48,888 nucleotides of DNA from JBHHYR01 sp046757585 (GTDB lineage Bacteria; Desulfobacterota; Binatia; HRBIN30): positions 1 through 48,888 of the forward strand of contig JBHHYR010000005.1 in the NCBI GenBank assembly GCA_046757585.1. Direction: 5' to 3'. Under the pieces are notes generated by a model. It was not told the origin of the DNA and made no database searches. It saw only the letters and a list, made by a program, of their open reading frames with translations. A program made the position numbers and the translations under genes. Each line of letters starts with the position of its first letter. Position 1 is the stretch's first letter. Below, one piece after another: positions 7,510-15,824 of the stretch.

Positions 7510-10086
7510 ATGAGTGATCGCGACTTTCGTCTCTCGAAGGATGTCCGACCGGACCGCTACGACCTGCGAATCGAGGCGGATCTGGACCGCTGGCGCGTCC
7601 AAGCGTTCGAACGCATTGACCTATCCATCCACCGCCACACGGCAGAGGTGGTGCTGCATGCGGTGGGTCTTGATATCCGCTCGGCTGAGGCGGTGGCAGC
7701 GGGGAAGACCCAGCGGGCGACCGTGACGTACAACGCGGCAGCCGAGACGGTCAGCCTGTGCTTTGCTGCGCCACTGCCGGCCGGCCCGGCCCGCCTGGAG
7801 GTTGCGTTCTCCGGCGAGATCCTCGAGCGACTGCGAGGCTTCTACCGTTCCGAAAAGGACGGTGCGCGCTACGCGGCGACCCAGTTCGAAGCGGCGGACG
7901 CCCGGCGGGCCTTTCCGTGCTTCGACGAGCCGGAGTTCAAAGCGCGTTTCGCCCTGACCTTAGTGGTGCCTGCGGGCGTCACAGCTGTTTCCAATGGGGC
8001 GCACGAGGCCGTGCACGCGCTGCCGGACGGGCGTACCGAGATCCGCTTCGCGCCGACGCCACCGATTTCCTCGTACCTGGTCGCCTATTGCATCGGGCCG
8101 TTCGAGGCCACGCCGGTGGCGACGACGCCTACTGGTGTGCCCGTGCGCGTCGTGCTGCCACGCGGCTTGGCGGACAAGGGGTTGTACGCGCGCGACGCGC
8201 ACGTTCGGGCGCTGACATACCTGGAGGAGTACACCGCGATCCCGTACGCCTACAGTAAGGTCGATGCGATCGGGCTCCCCGACTTTGAGGCCGGCGCCAT
8301 GGAGAACCCTGGGGCGATCACCTACCGCCTCACGGCAATCGCTGCCGATCCCGAGCGCACGTCGACACGCGCGCTAAAGGGCATCTTCTACACCGCCGCC
8401 CACGAGCTCACCCACATGTGGTGGGGCGATCTGGTGACCATGGCCTGGTGGAACGATCTCTGGTTGAACGAGTCGTTCGCCACATTCGTCGGCTACAAGG
8501 CCACCGCCGATCTCATGCCGGAGTGGGGCATGTGGCGTGACTTCGTGGCGACGTTGGCGCGGCCGTTCGCCTTGGATGCGCTCGTGTCCACGCATCCCAT
8601 TTCCTTCGAGGTGAAAAACGCCAAACAGGCAACCGAACGCTTCGACGTCATCACCTACTGGAAAGGCGCCGCGGTCGTGCGAATGATCGAAGGGTTTCTC
8701 GGCGCGGATGCGTTTCGCTCCGGTGTCCGCGGGTACCTGGAACGCTATCGCGAGGGCAACGCCACCGCGGACGATTTCTGGCGAGCGTTGGGCACCGCGT
8801 CGGGCCGCGACGTGGCAACGATTGCCAACGCATGGATCAAAGAGGCGGGGCACCCGGTCGTCCACGTGGCCGCCACGCCGGCGGCCGGCGACCTTCAGCT
8901 GACCGTCCGCCAGCAGCGTTTCTACGCCGATCCGACTGCCCGCCAGGACGCCCCCACGCAGCTCTGGCCCGTGCCCTTGGTGATCAAGTTCGGTACCGCC
9001 GGCGGCATGCGGGAGCAGCGGGTGCTGTCGAGCGGCGAGGAAACTGCGCTCACGTTGCCGCAGGCGCGCTGGTATTTCCCCAACGGCGGCGCCACGGGCT
9101 TCTACCGCTTCACCATGGACGACGCGTCACTGCAAGCGTTGGTGGGCGTGGTGCAGGACGCGCTAGTGCCGCACGAACGCCTGCTGCTGGCTGACAATCA
9201 GTGGGCATTGCTCAAGGCCGGTACGGTATCGATCGATCAGTTTCTGGATCTCCTCGAGGGGTATCGTACTGAGACGGACCGCGCCGTCGTCTCTGCGCTG
9301 GCCGGTCAGCTTGGATGGCTCAGCTCGCACGTGGTCGCTGAAGAGGTGCGGCCGCAGTTCGAGCGCCTGGTTGCCGACTACTACCAGCCGCAGTTCGATG
9401 CGCTCGGCTGGGAGCCGCCTCCAGGCGAGCCTGTGGACGAACGGCTCCGAAGAGCCACTGTCATCGGTGCTTTGGGAAGCATCGCACGCTTGCAGCCGGT
9501 GTGTACGGAAGCCTGTCGCCGGCTGGAGCAGTATTTCGAGGATCGGGCATCACTCGACCCGAACCTGGCTTCGGTGGTCGCCGGTATCGCCGCCCGTGAC
9601 GGTGATGCCGCGCTGTACGATCGCTACCTCGAGCGCAAGCGTGCGGCGAGCAGCGACCCCGAAGAAGAGCAGCGCTTTCTGCTCGCGCTCGCGGCGTTCG
9701 AGCGCCCCGAGCTGGTTCAGCGGACCCTCGATCTCGCGCTGGGTACCGAAGTCCGCTCCCAGGACCGGACCTTCCTGTTCGCTGGATTACTGAGCTGCCG
9801 TCAGGCGCGCCTGACAGCGTGGGGTTTCGTGCGCGACCATTGGGATCAGCTGGTGGCGTTGACGGACCCGATGCTGTTGCAGAATCTGATTCGCGCCCTG
9901 GCGCAGCTCACGCCGGCTCCGGCGGCGACTGAGGTGCGAGAATTCCTCCGGCCCCGGGTCAGTGACGAAACCCGCGAAACGATCGCTCAAGTCACCGAGC
10001 AACTCGCCATCGCGACGGCCGCGTGCGAACGCCTGCGGCCGGCACTGGCGGCTGCATTGCGCCAGCGGGTGCCAGTCACCGCTTGA
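7510..10086 (+). CDS. M1-family zinc aminopeptidase (PepN / puromycin-sensitive-type)
   Basis: This 858-aa cytosolic metallopeptidase trims N-terminal residues from peptides. The exopeptidase motif GAMEN is at about 262-266, the zinc site HELTH at 298-302 with the third ligand E321 (WLNESF), and the transition-state tyrosine in ITYWKG at Y383. The N-terminal beta-domain (about 1-190), thermolysin-like catalytic domain (about 190-430), small beta domain and C-terminal helical ERAP1-like domain (about 520-858) are in the usual order and length. There is no signal peptide. The start ATG is preceded by a repeat-rich 540-bp gap. A DDN-type gene follows after 31 bp and may be co-transcribed. Confidence 0.96.
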   Translation: MSDRDFRLSKDVRPDRYDLRIEADLDRWRVQAFERIDLSIHRHTAEVVLHAVGLDIRSAEAVAAGKTQRATVTYNAAAETVSLCFAAPLPAGPARLEVAFSGEILERLRGFYRSEKDGARYAATQFEAADARRAFPCFDEPEFKARFALTLVVPAGVTAVSNGAHEAVHALPDGRTEIRFAPTPPISSYLVAYCIGPFEATPVATTPTGVPVRVVLPRGLADKGLYARDAHVRALTYLEEYTAIPYAYSKVDAIGLPDFEAGAMENPGAITYRLTAIAADPERTSTRALKGIFYTAAHELTHMWWGDLVTMAWWNDLWLNESFATFVGYKATADLMPEWGMWRDFVATLARPFALDALVSTHPISFEVKNAKQATERFDVITYWKGAAVVRMIEGFLGADAFRSGVRGYLERYREGNATADDFWRALGTASGRDVATIANAWIKEAGHPVVHVAATPAAGDLQLTVRQQRFYADPTARQDAPTQLWPVPLVIKFGTAGGMREQRVLSSGEETALTLPQARWYFPNGGATGFYRFTMDDASLQALVGVVQDALVPHERLLLADNQWALLKAGTVSIDQFLDLLEGYRTETDRAVVSALAGQLGWLSSHVVAEEVRPQFERLVADYYQPQFDALGWEPPPGEPVDERLRRATVIGALGSIARLQPVCTEACRRLEQYFEDRASLDPNLASVVAGIAARDGDAALYDRYLERKRAASSDPEEEQRFLLALAAFERPELVQRTLDLALGTEVRSQDRTFLFAGLLSCRQARLTAWGFVRDHWDQLVALTDPMLLQNLIRALAQLTPAPAATEVREFLRPRVSDETRETIAQVTEQLAIATAACERLRPALAAALRQRVPVTA

Positions 10087-10117
10087 ATCGCGCCGGCGGG
10101 CCTGCAAGGAGGTCAGG

Positions 10118-10597
10118 ATGGCGTCTGTCCAGCTCCGGCTCCTGAAGTTCATTGGAGAAACAAGCTTCTGGAAGCGAACGGGGCGCTTGCACGCCTGGCT
10201 CTACCGCCGCACGGGCGGCAAGATCGGTCACAAGGCCGGCAACCTCACCAACCTGCTACTGACCACCAGGGGCCGGACCTCGGGGCAGCCGCGCACGGTC
10301 CCGCTCACCTACATGCGCGACGGCGAACACTACGTGCTCGTAGCCTCCAACGGTGGATCAGACAGGCATCCATCCTGGTGGCTGAATCTCCGGAAGAGTC
10401 CGCAGGCTGAGATTCAGGTCGGCGACCGAAGGATTGCCGTCGTGGCTGCCAGGGCCGGTGCACCGGAGCGGGCGCGGCTCTGGCCACAGCTCAAGGCGAT
10501 CAACCCGTTCTACGGGCACTACGAGCAGATCACGGACCGCGAGATTCCCGTAGTCATACTCCGCCCCTCGCCGGAGAAAGCGGTTTCGCCGGCATAG
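10118..10597 (+). CDS. deazaflavin (F420)-dependent nitroreductase-family protein
   Basis: The ATG at 10118 has a strong AAGGAGGT at about 10106-10113. The product is 159 aa with the DDN-family split-barrel signature: LLLTTRGRTSGQPRTVPL, then an aromatic/charged stretch and SNGGSDRHPSWWLNLRKSP. In characterised members this fold binds reduced F420 and reduces quinones or nitro compounds at the membrane. The N-terminal amphipathic helix (KFIGETSFWKRTGRLHAWLY) fits membrane association. It lies 31 bp behind the aminopeptidase. Some family members use flavins or heme, so F420 use is inference. Confidence 0.88.
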   Translation: MASVQLRLLKFIGETSFWKRTGRLHAWLYRRTGGKIGHKAGNLTNLLLTTRGRTSGQPRTVPLTYMRDGEHYVLVASNGGSDRHPSWWLNLRKSPQAEIQVGDRRIAVVAARAGAPERARLWPQLKAINPFYGHYEQITDREIPVVILRPSPEKAVSPA

Positions 10598-10764
10598 CGG
10601 CTACGGGGCATCGTCCTTCCTCCTTGCAGCGGCCGGTACGGCCCCGAAAGGCAGGCGCCTAGCGCTTGGACAGCCGCCATGGCGCACGATCGTCAACCTT
10701 GCTTGGAAAATGAATGGGAGATCAAACAGGAACTGCGCTCAGGAAACGCTGGCGCTGCAACCAC

Positions 10765-10930
10765 GGGCTCCCTCCTTTCGCAAAGCAGTGTCAAGGAGGA
10801 TTTGCTGGCGCCTCGCAAAATCGTCTTCAGTCCCCCTTTGTCAAGCTGCTCATGTCCCACATTTCGTGGCTCTGGACGCTGCGGAGTGAAGTTCCCCCCT
10901 TTGAAAAAAGGGGGGCCAGGGGGGATTTTC
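10765..10930 (-). repeat. palindromic repeat cluster (inverted relative to 7303-7408)
   Basis: The cluster contains CTCCCTCCTTTcGCAAAG with a following AAGGAGGATTT, a CCCCCTTTGTCAAG half-element, and the perfect hairpin CCCCCCTTT-gaaa-AAAGGGGGG at 10894-10915, then GGGGGGATTTT. These are the same building blocks as at 7303-7408. The start of the cluster (AACGCTGGCGCTGCAACC) mirrors the end of the other locus (GGCGCCAGCGTT). Confidence 0.7.
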
Positions 10931-10992
10931 TCCCGCCACAGCGGTTCACCGCTCGCTGCGCGAGGGGGTGCCGGCCAGGGACGGAGCGAAGC

Positions 10993-11056
10993 AAATCCCC
11001 CTCAATCTCCCTTTGTCAAAGGGGAAAGCCGCGAGGGAGGCCCGCTGGTATCTTCG
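10993..11056 (-). repeat. composite repeat module, copy 3 (reverse complement)
   Basis: Read on the minus strand it gives GATACCAGCGGGCCTCCCTC, GGCTTTCCCCTTTGACAAAG, then GAGGGGGATTTG, which matches the module at 7303-7367 with the same internal spacing. Confidence 0.75.
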
Positions 11057-11287
11057 GATTGAGCCGTCATGAGACCGGTGGTCTCGTCCGAAGAGTGGTG
11101 GAAATGACAAGTGACATGATGTAGCGAGGGGGGAGCTGAATGCGGCGGTGCTGTAGACCGAACGAGCCACCTCGCATCAGTTACCCAGGGGATTTTCGAA
11201 GCGAGGTCAAGTGTTCTCCAGCAGGTGGAGCGGTCGGACCTTGGCTGCCCGTTGAAAAGCCGTTGAACAGGCGCAACCAACGGTGTG

Positions 11288-11315
11288 CCCTCTCCCGCAC
11301 ATCAGCGGGAGAGGG
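11288..11315. repeat. 11-bp perfect inverted repeat (CCCTCTCCCGC hairpin)
   Basis: CCCTCTCCCGC, a 6-nt loop (ACATCA), then GCGGGAGAGGG, followed by TCAGGGTGAGGG, the same tail as in copy A at 7111-7127. There is no U-run, so it is a repeat element rather than an intrinsic terminator. Confidence 0.75.
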
Positions 11316-11972
11316 TCAGGGTGAGGGTTCCATTGTGCTGCCAGGTACACGTTGAGCCGGATGCGCGCAGCATACCGTTGCCGGCCGTTGATGCCATCAG
11401 GAACAGGCAGAGTGCCACCGGCGCCGTCAGGATGAGCATCCTGTGTACGAGACCCGTATGCGTGACCGCTCTTGCGACTGCGAATCCCTTCCTTGTCTGT
11501 ATCAAGGCCGTGCCCGTACCTCCATCTGTTTCCATTTTCCCCCCGGGGTTGCTTGGGTCAAGGCGGTTCATGCATGAAATCACGACGCCGGCTCCGCCCC
11601 TTGATTCTGTTGAACTTGTTACGCCCCTCCTTGGCCCAATTGAGGTAAACGTCCGTGTTGGGGGGGCCGACGGCGCCGATCAGCGCGGACAGCCGTAGAG
11701 TGCGTTGTTTACGGCATGGAGGGGCACGAAGCAGTCCACCCTGAAAGGGGGGGAGGGCCGCACTCCGGAATGCAGCCGCAGCGCCGTCTGCCGAAATCCC
11801 GATGTGCTCAGGGTACGGCTCCCATCCCTTTCCGCCAAGCCTCGCCTGCAACCATCTCACCGGCGGCCAGCACGAGGTTCGTTACGTACATGGTAACTTG
11901 GTGGTGATTCCGTTCTCCCCCTCTTCGGACCCCACCAGCATCCCCGGCCTGTTTGGTTCCCGCCGTGCCAGG

Positions 11973-13073
11973 TTAGTCTTCAGGGTCCGGCCGGCTGTGC
12001 ACGTGCGATCGGTTGGGAGCATCATTGGGTTGCCGGGCCGGCCGCGAACGCTGGGATTTCCGGATCCGTTCCTGCGTGTTGCGTTCGTGCAGCACGCGCA
12101 GGAACTCGGGCAGGCCGAAAATGAGGGGATGACGTCGCAGCCGGGGCGTGACTCGGACGTGTACCCCTGCCTTGCGTTCGGCTTCGTTGGCGGCGAGATC
12201 GGCCAGATTGGGCTCGGTCAGAATGATGCGCGGCCAGCGCAGGTAGCCGCGGCGGCGACTGCGGCGCAACAGCCCGCGCTGCACGCGGGTAAGCGTGCGC
12301 CACTGTGGACTGGCCCGCTTCCGGACGCCGGTGGCGCCCAGGTCGAGCAAGCCGGTGGCGCTGGCGAAGCTCTCGAGCAAGACGCCATGCAGCTCGCGGT
12401 AATGCGCCCCGTGCGCCGCATGCAAGGCTCGTACATGTTCCCAGCCCTCCAGCCGTGCTTCCGCCCGATAGCTGAACGCAAGCAGCTCGAGGGAAAACTG
12501 GTCGTAGCTGAAGCAGTCCGGCAGCAGACTCAGCACGATGGGTGTGAGCGTACAGTGGGCCTCGACGAGCCGCGTGAGGAGCCAGTCCCGCGTCGGCTCG
12601 TCCCGGACCCAGGCGATCCATACCAGCTTTGTCAGGCGGCCGGCCGTGTACACATCACGCAGGGCCGGACTACACTCGCGCTCGAGGTCGGCGGCGCTGA
12701 TGACGTTGTACTTGCCGCGGATTGTACGCTTGCCGTCGTGATCCGCCCAGATGAAGTAGACGTTGGGAGGGAGCACGCGGTTCATCCACGCGTGGAATGC
12801 ATTGCCGTAGAAGCGGGAGTAGTCGTCCAGCACCAGGTACACGTCCGCGAAGCTGGTGGACTTGCGCAGCTCGCCCGCGTACCACGAGCCGTAGCCGACG
12901 ACGGCGCGGGCACCGCCGGGATCGAGCTTGCGCACGGCGGCCGGAATGTCGTACCAGTCGCGGGCTCCGGGTCGCGTGATGGCAGCTGCCAGCAACTCGC
13001 GCAGCCGATGGAGGTGCGCTGTCGTTGCCTTCCAGACGAACGACCCGGGGCGGTGAGGTGCCGGGCTGACCAT
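11973..13073 (-). CDS. Tam41-like nucleotidyltransferase, candidate CDP-diacylglycerol synthase
   Basis: The ATG at 13073 gives 366 aa (an upstream in-frame start at 13163 would overlap the divergent gene). A nucleotidyltransferase-type signature is visible: GYGSWYAG at 60-67, then Asp77 in FADVYLVLDD, then YNVISAADLERE and VYTAGRLTKLVWI near 130-155. The G-S...D pattern followed by a KY-V-S...Y-AGRL-K block is that of mitochondrial Tam41, which makes CDP-diacylglycerol from phosphatidic acid and CTP. The C-terminus (about 270-366) is very basic and could contact membranes. There are no membrane spans. The divergent neighbour is a CDP-alcohol phosphatidyltransferase, an enzyme class that consumes CDP-diacylglycerol, which supports the assignment. 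Alternative: another nucleotidyltransferase of unknown substrate. Confidence 0.62.
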   Translation of the reverse strand: MVSPAPHRPGSFVWKATTAHLHRLRELLAAAITRPGARDWYDIPAAVRKLDPGGARAVVGYGSWYAGELRKSTSFADVYLVLDDYSRFYGNAFHAWMNRVLPPNVYFIWADHDGKRTIRGKYNVISAADLERECSPALRDVYTAGRLTKLVWIAWVRDEPTRDWLLTRLVEAHCTLTPIVLSLLPDCFSYDQFSLELLAFSYRAEARLEGWEHVRALHAAHGAHYRELHGVLLESFASATGLLDLGATGVRKRASPQWRTLTRVQRGLLRRSRRRGYLRWPRIILTEPNLADLAANEAERKAGVHVRVTPRLRRHPLIFGLPEFLRVLHERNTQERIRKSQRSRPARQPNDAPNRSHVHSRPDPED

Positions 13074-13075
13074 CG

Positions 13076-13603
13076 ATGATTGCGAACCTGATCTCACTGT
13101 CCCGCCTCGTGCTCGCGGCCGCGTTCGTCCGCTACGCAACGCAACCAGTGATCGCCGTCGCAATCCTCTGCGCGGCTGGCATTTCCGACTGGCTGGACGG
13201 TTGGGTGGCCCGGAAGTCCGGGCGGCCGACCCGGGTGGGGGCCTTGCTCGATCCGCTGTGCGACCGCCTGTTCATCGTGCCCGTGCTCGCCACGCTGGTT
13301 GTCGTGCACGGCCTGCCCCTCTGGCAGCTCGCCGTGCTGATCGCCCGCGACGTTCTCAACAGCGCCGGCGCGGCTGTGGTGTGGATGCTGCGCCCGGACC
13401 GGCTGAGCTCCTTGCACCCACAGCTGGCGGGCAAGGTCGTTACCTCGTTGCAATTCTGGTGCGTGGTGCACCTTGTGCTCGGCCTTCCGTTCTTCGCAGT
13501 AACCTTTGCTGCCATCGCGCTCGCGACCACGTGGGCCATCTCCGACTATTTCGTACAGTTTCGCCGGGTGCTCGGCGCCTCGAAATCCGTCAGTACGCCG
13601 TAA
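13076..13603 (+). CDS. CDP-alcohol phosphatidyltransferase (PgsA-like)
   Basis: This 175-aa membrane enzyme carries the complete family motif at D41-G-x2-A-R-x8-G-x3-D-x3-D63 (DGWVARKSGRPTRVGALLDP LCD, spaces mine). Four or more hydrophobic segments follow. The family transfers a phosphatidyl group from CDP-diacylglycerol to an alcohol such as glycerol-3-phosphate, inositol or a second lipid; the acceptor cannot be told here. The start ATG lies only 2 bp from the start of the divergent Tam41-like gene, so each promoter must sit in the other gene's 5' coding region, or the transcripts are leaderless. The 3' end overlaps the convergent EEP gene by 58 bp. Confidence 0.9.
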   Translation: MIANLISLSRLVLAAAFVRYATQPVIAVAILCAAGISDWLDGWVARKSGRPTRVGALLDPLCDRLFIVPVLATLVVVHGLPLWQLAVLIARDVLNSAGAAVVWMLRPDRLSSLHPQLAGKVVTSLQFWCVVHLVLGLPFFAVTFAAIALATTWAISDYFVQFRRVLGASKSVSTP

Positions 13604-14403
13604 TGGTCGCTTGCCCAGAGGACACCTGCCCGCCCGGCGGGAAAGGAACGGTCCAAGACCAAGCGACTGTGCGATGGATCCCAGTGCTCAGCGCCAGCGG
13701 GTACCGAGAACAGAAAATCGATCCGGCTACTCGCCGTTGCCGAAGCCTCGGACAACGCCTGGCCCCACGTGTGGCCAGCGGCTTGGCGGTGGACGTGCCG
13801 GAAGGAATCGATCCAGCCTGCGATGTCCGTCAGCAGCCGGATCTCGCGTGAGTCCTCGTCGGCGTTGAAGTCACCTCCCACGATCACGGGGTGGGCGTGG
13901 GGCGTCTGTTCGACCGCGCGGAGCAACTGCGCGATCTGGTGCGTCCGGTCCGTGCGTGAGCGTGCAGAGAGGTGAACGGAGAACACGCTGAAACGTGCCT
14001 CGGGCCCTTGCAAGACGGCTTCAAGGGCGAGCCGCTGCTCGAAGAGGCTCAGACGAGAAGACAGGCGGTGGATGCGATGAGTCACGATCGGCAGACGCGA
14101 CAACACCGCAGGTCCCTCTTCAAAGGACAGCTCTCGAACGAGCCGGCCGAGAGGCCGAAAGACTCCCCGCGGGTTGGCGCGGGCATACACGAAATCCATC
14201 CCGAGCTTGCAGGCGATGGTCGCAGCCGTATTCCCGTGCTTGGCGCTCACCGATGCCTCCTGGAGCAGCACGACGTCCGGCGATTCCTCCGCCAGCCGGT
14301 CACTCGTCCACGCAAGACGCGTCTCCAGTGAACCTCGCGCCTGGCGAAAGCCGGGGATCGGGGCGCCGTGCAGGAGATTGAGTGTGACGACACGAATCCT
14401 CAC
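13546..14403 (-). CDS. endonuclease/exonuclease/phosphatase (EEP) family protein
   Basis: This 285-aa protein starts at GTG 14403 (MRIRVVTLNLLHG). EEP-fold active-site motifs are in order: TLNLLHG (Asn), VVLLQE (metal-binding Glu), SVHLSARS (His), VGGDFNAD (Asp/Asn), and WASDHYGVL (Asp-His at the C-terminus). No signal peptide is present, so it is probably cytoplasmic. Family members include nucleases, sphingomyelinase-like and phosphoinositide phosphatases. Proximity to two phospholipid-biosynthesis genes makes a phosphodiester or lipid substrate conceivable, but this is only context. It converges on and overlaps the phosphatidyltransferase gene by 58 bp. Confidence 0.88.
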   Translation of the reverse strand: MRIRVVTLNLLHGAPIPGFRQARGSLETRLAWTSDRLAEESPDVVLLQEASVSAKHGNTAATIACKLGMDFVYARANPRGVFRPLGRLVRELSFEEGPAVLSRLPIVTHRIHRLSSRLSLFEQRLALEAVLQGPEARFSVFSVHLSARSRTDRTHQIAQLLRAVEQTPHAHPVIVGGDFNADEDSREIRLLTDIAGWIDSFRHVHRQAAGHTWGQALSEASATASSRIDFLFSVPAGAEHWDPSHSRLVLDRSFPAGRAGVLWASDHYGVLTDFEAPSTRRNCTK

Positions 14404-15029
14404 GTTGCCGCTCTCTCGACCGCAACATGCATCGGCGATCCGCGGTCACACACTTTCTCGGCGCTAGCTTCCCGGCCGGCAGGCGCGGCGTTGGCACACG
14501 CCGCCGCGCCGCTTCCCGAGAACTGCTTGGGGCAATTCCCGTGCCTCCTTGGCACCGGCGCAGGCGGCGAAGGTGTGTTCGATGCTGTTACCATGCGCGC
14601 GAAAGCCTGGCCGCCCTAGTCTCAACCTTGCGCCGGCCGGCGCGTCTGGCCCACGCGCGGTGGGGCTCACCGATCGGCATCCCGATGCATCCGAACCAAG
14701 CATAAAGATCTCGGGCAGGTGCCTCAATGGTTGCACCGACTGCCGCTCGCGCCGGCCGGCGAGGAAAGAGGTTCCGGGTTGCCCCGCACAGCAGGGGCAG
14801 ACACTTGGCACATCCCTCCATTCATTACAGGTGAGATTCTTGTCGTTCGGGGGGAAAACCGTCGCCCCTCGTGTTCGCAGGCGGTACCCTCTGTGCGCCC
14901 CGGACGGATTGGTCGAGGCGAGGCTTACAGGTGGGTTTACTACATAGGCTCCGTTTGCGATTCTATGCCCTGCCGCCGCCGAGCGGGAAGTAGGCCTCGT
15001 TGACGGGGAAACGTGCCGTGCCAAGTGTG
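14404..15029. other. 626-bp intergenic stretch upstream of the VTC operon
   Basis: No protein-like frame stands out. A 194-codon minus-strand frame overlapping this region and the start of the polymerase gene has shadow-like composition. The promoter for the operon at 15030 is presumably here; I see no clear -35/-10 pair. The short inverted GCCGGCC-type words are common in such GC-rich DNA. Confidence 0.4.
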
Positions 15030-15824
15030 ATGCAGGAAAGCCAGACACCCGCCGAACGGTGCGAATACAAGTACCGTATTCCGCCAGCGCTGGAACCGAG
15101 CATACGAGCGAGCGTGGCGAAGTACTGCGCCAGCGACCCGGCCAGTGCCGACGGGCCCTACCTGGTGTCCTCGCTGTACTTCGATTCCCCGCACCGAGTT
15201 CTGTACCAGCAGAGCAGGCAGCGGCGCGCGCAACGGCTGAAGCTGCGGGTGCGGCGGTACCGGAGCGGCCCGCTTTTCATCGAAACGAAACGCCGCGACA
15301 AGGCCATAATCGTCAAGAATCGGGTTGCCATCGAACCGCGTTACTGGCCGGATCTCCTGTTCGACGCACGCCGGGTCGGTGACTGCCGGTTGTCCGTGGC
15401 AGCGACGCAGAAGCTGCAGGCTTTCTTGGACTGGAGCCTCCGCTTGCAGGCCGAGCCCGCCGCTGTCGTCCGCTACCTTCGAGAGGCCTATGTCAGCCGC
15501 GTCGACTACTACGCACGTGTCACGTTCGACCATCACCTCGAAGCCCTCCGGGCCACTGGGTATGAGGTTCCAATTACCGACCGCGCGGCATGGATACCGT
15601 TCGATGATCCGGCGCAGCTGGGGCTGGCAGTTTCGGGAACCATCCTGGAGCTGAAATGCGCCCGAGCCGTGCCGCTCTGGATGACGGACCTCGTGGGACG
15701 CTTTAACTTGCAGCCCCTCGGCTTCAGTAAGTACGCAGCGGCGCTGGATACGGTGACGCATTTCCCGCGCGGCTTGACGTACCGGCGCGAGCCGGCGCGG
15801 TGGGTGCTCGGGAGACGATGGTGA
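15030..15824 (+). CDS. VTC-domain polyphosphate polymerase
   Basis: The product has about 264 aa from ATG 15030 (GTG 15027 or TTG 15000 also possible; no start has a strong ribosome binding site). Tunnel-fold (CYTH/VTC-like) motifs: CEYKYRIP at the N-terminus, SLYFDSP, KLRVRRYRSGP with FIETKRRDKAIIVKNR supplying the basic tunnel, SRVDYYARVTFD, and TILELKCA near the end. In yeast VTC4 this domain polymerises ATP gamma-phosphate into polyphosphate. The Arg/Lys/Glu set needed for triphosphate and metal binding is visible. It lacks the SPX and transmembrane parts of the eukaryotic complex; membrane linkage may come from the DUF4956 protein whose ATG overlaps this stop (7-bp overlap), which implies translational coupling. 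Confidence 0.9.
   Translation: MQESQTPAERCEYKYRIPPALEPSIRASVAKYCASDPASADGPYLVSSLYFDSPHRVLYQQSRQRRAQRLKLRVRRYRSGPLFIETKRRDKAIIVKNRVAIEPRYWPDLLFDARRVGDCRLSVAATQKLQAFLDWSLRLQAEPAAVVRYLREAYVSRVDYYARVTFDHHLEALRATGYEVPITDRAAWIPFDDPAQLGLAVSGTILELKCARAVPLWMTDLVGRFNLQPLGFSKYAAALDTVTHFPRGLTYRREPARWVLGRRW

Larger units (their letters stand above)
10598..11972. other. 1.4-kb gene-poor, repeat-rich interval
   Basis: I find no convincing gene between the DDN-type gene and the end of the Tam41-like gene. The left part carries palindromic repeats. The right part (about 11316-11972) has only short frames. A minus-strand frame ending near 11302 contains a signal-peptide-like stretch (MLILTAPVALCLFLMASTAG) that quickly runs into repeat sequence, and one at 11558-11860 looks low-complexity. 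These may be remnants of decayed genes. Confidence 0.5.

Noticed and set aside
11558..11860. 100-codon minus-strand frame
   Set aside because: No recognisable motif; low-complexity stretches and overlap with repeat-derived sequence make it more likely a remnant or noise.
11802..13079. 425-codon plus-strand frame
   Set aside because: It is antisense to the Tam41-like gene, whose conserved motifs are on the minus strand; the plus-strand translation lacks recognisable motifs and has shadow-frame composition.
14464..15048. 194-codon minus-strand frame in the intergenic region
   Set aside because: Arg/Pro/Cys-rich with no domain-like pattern and no ribosome binding site; it overlaps the start of the polymerase gene.
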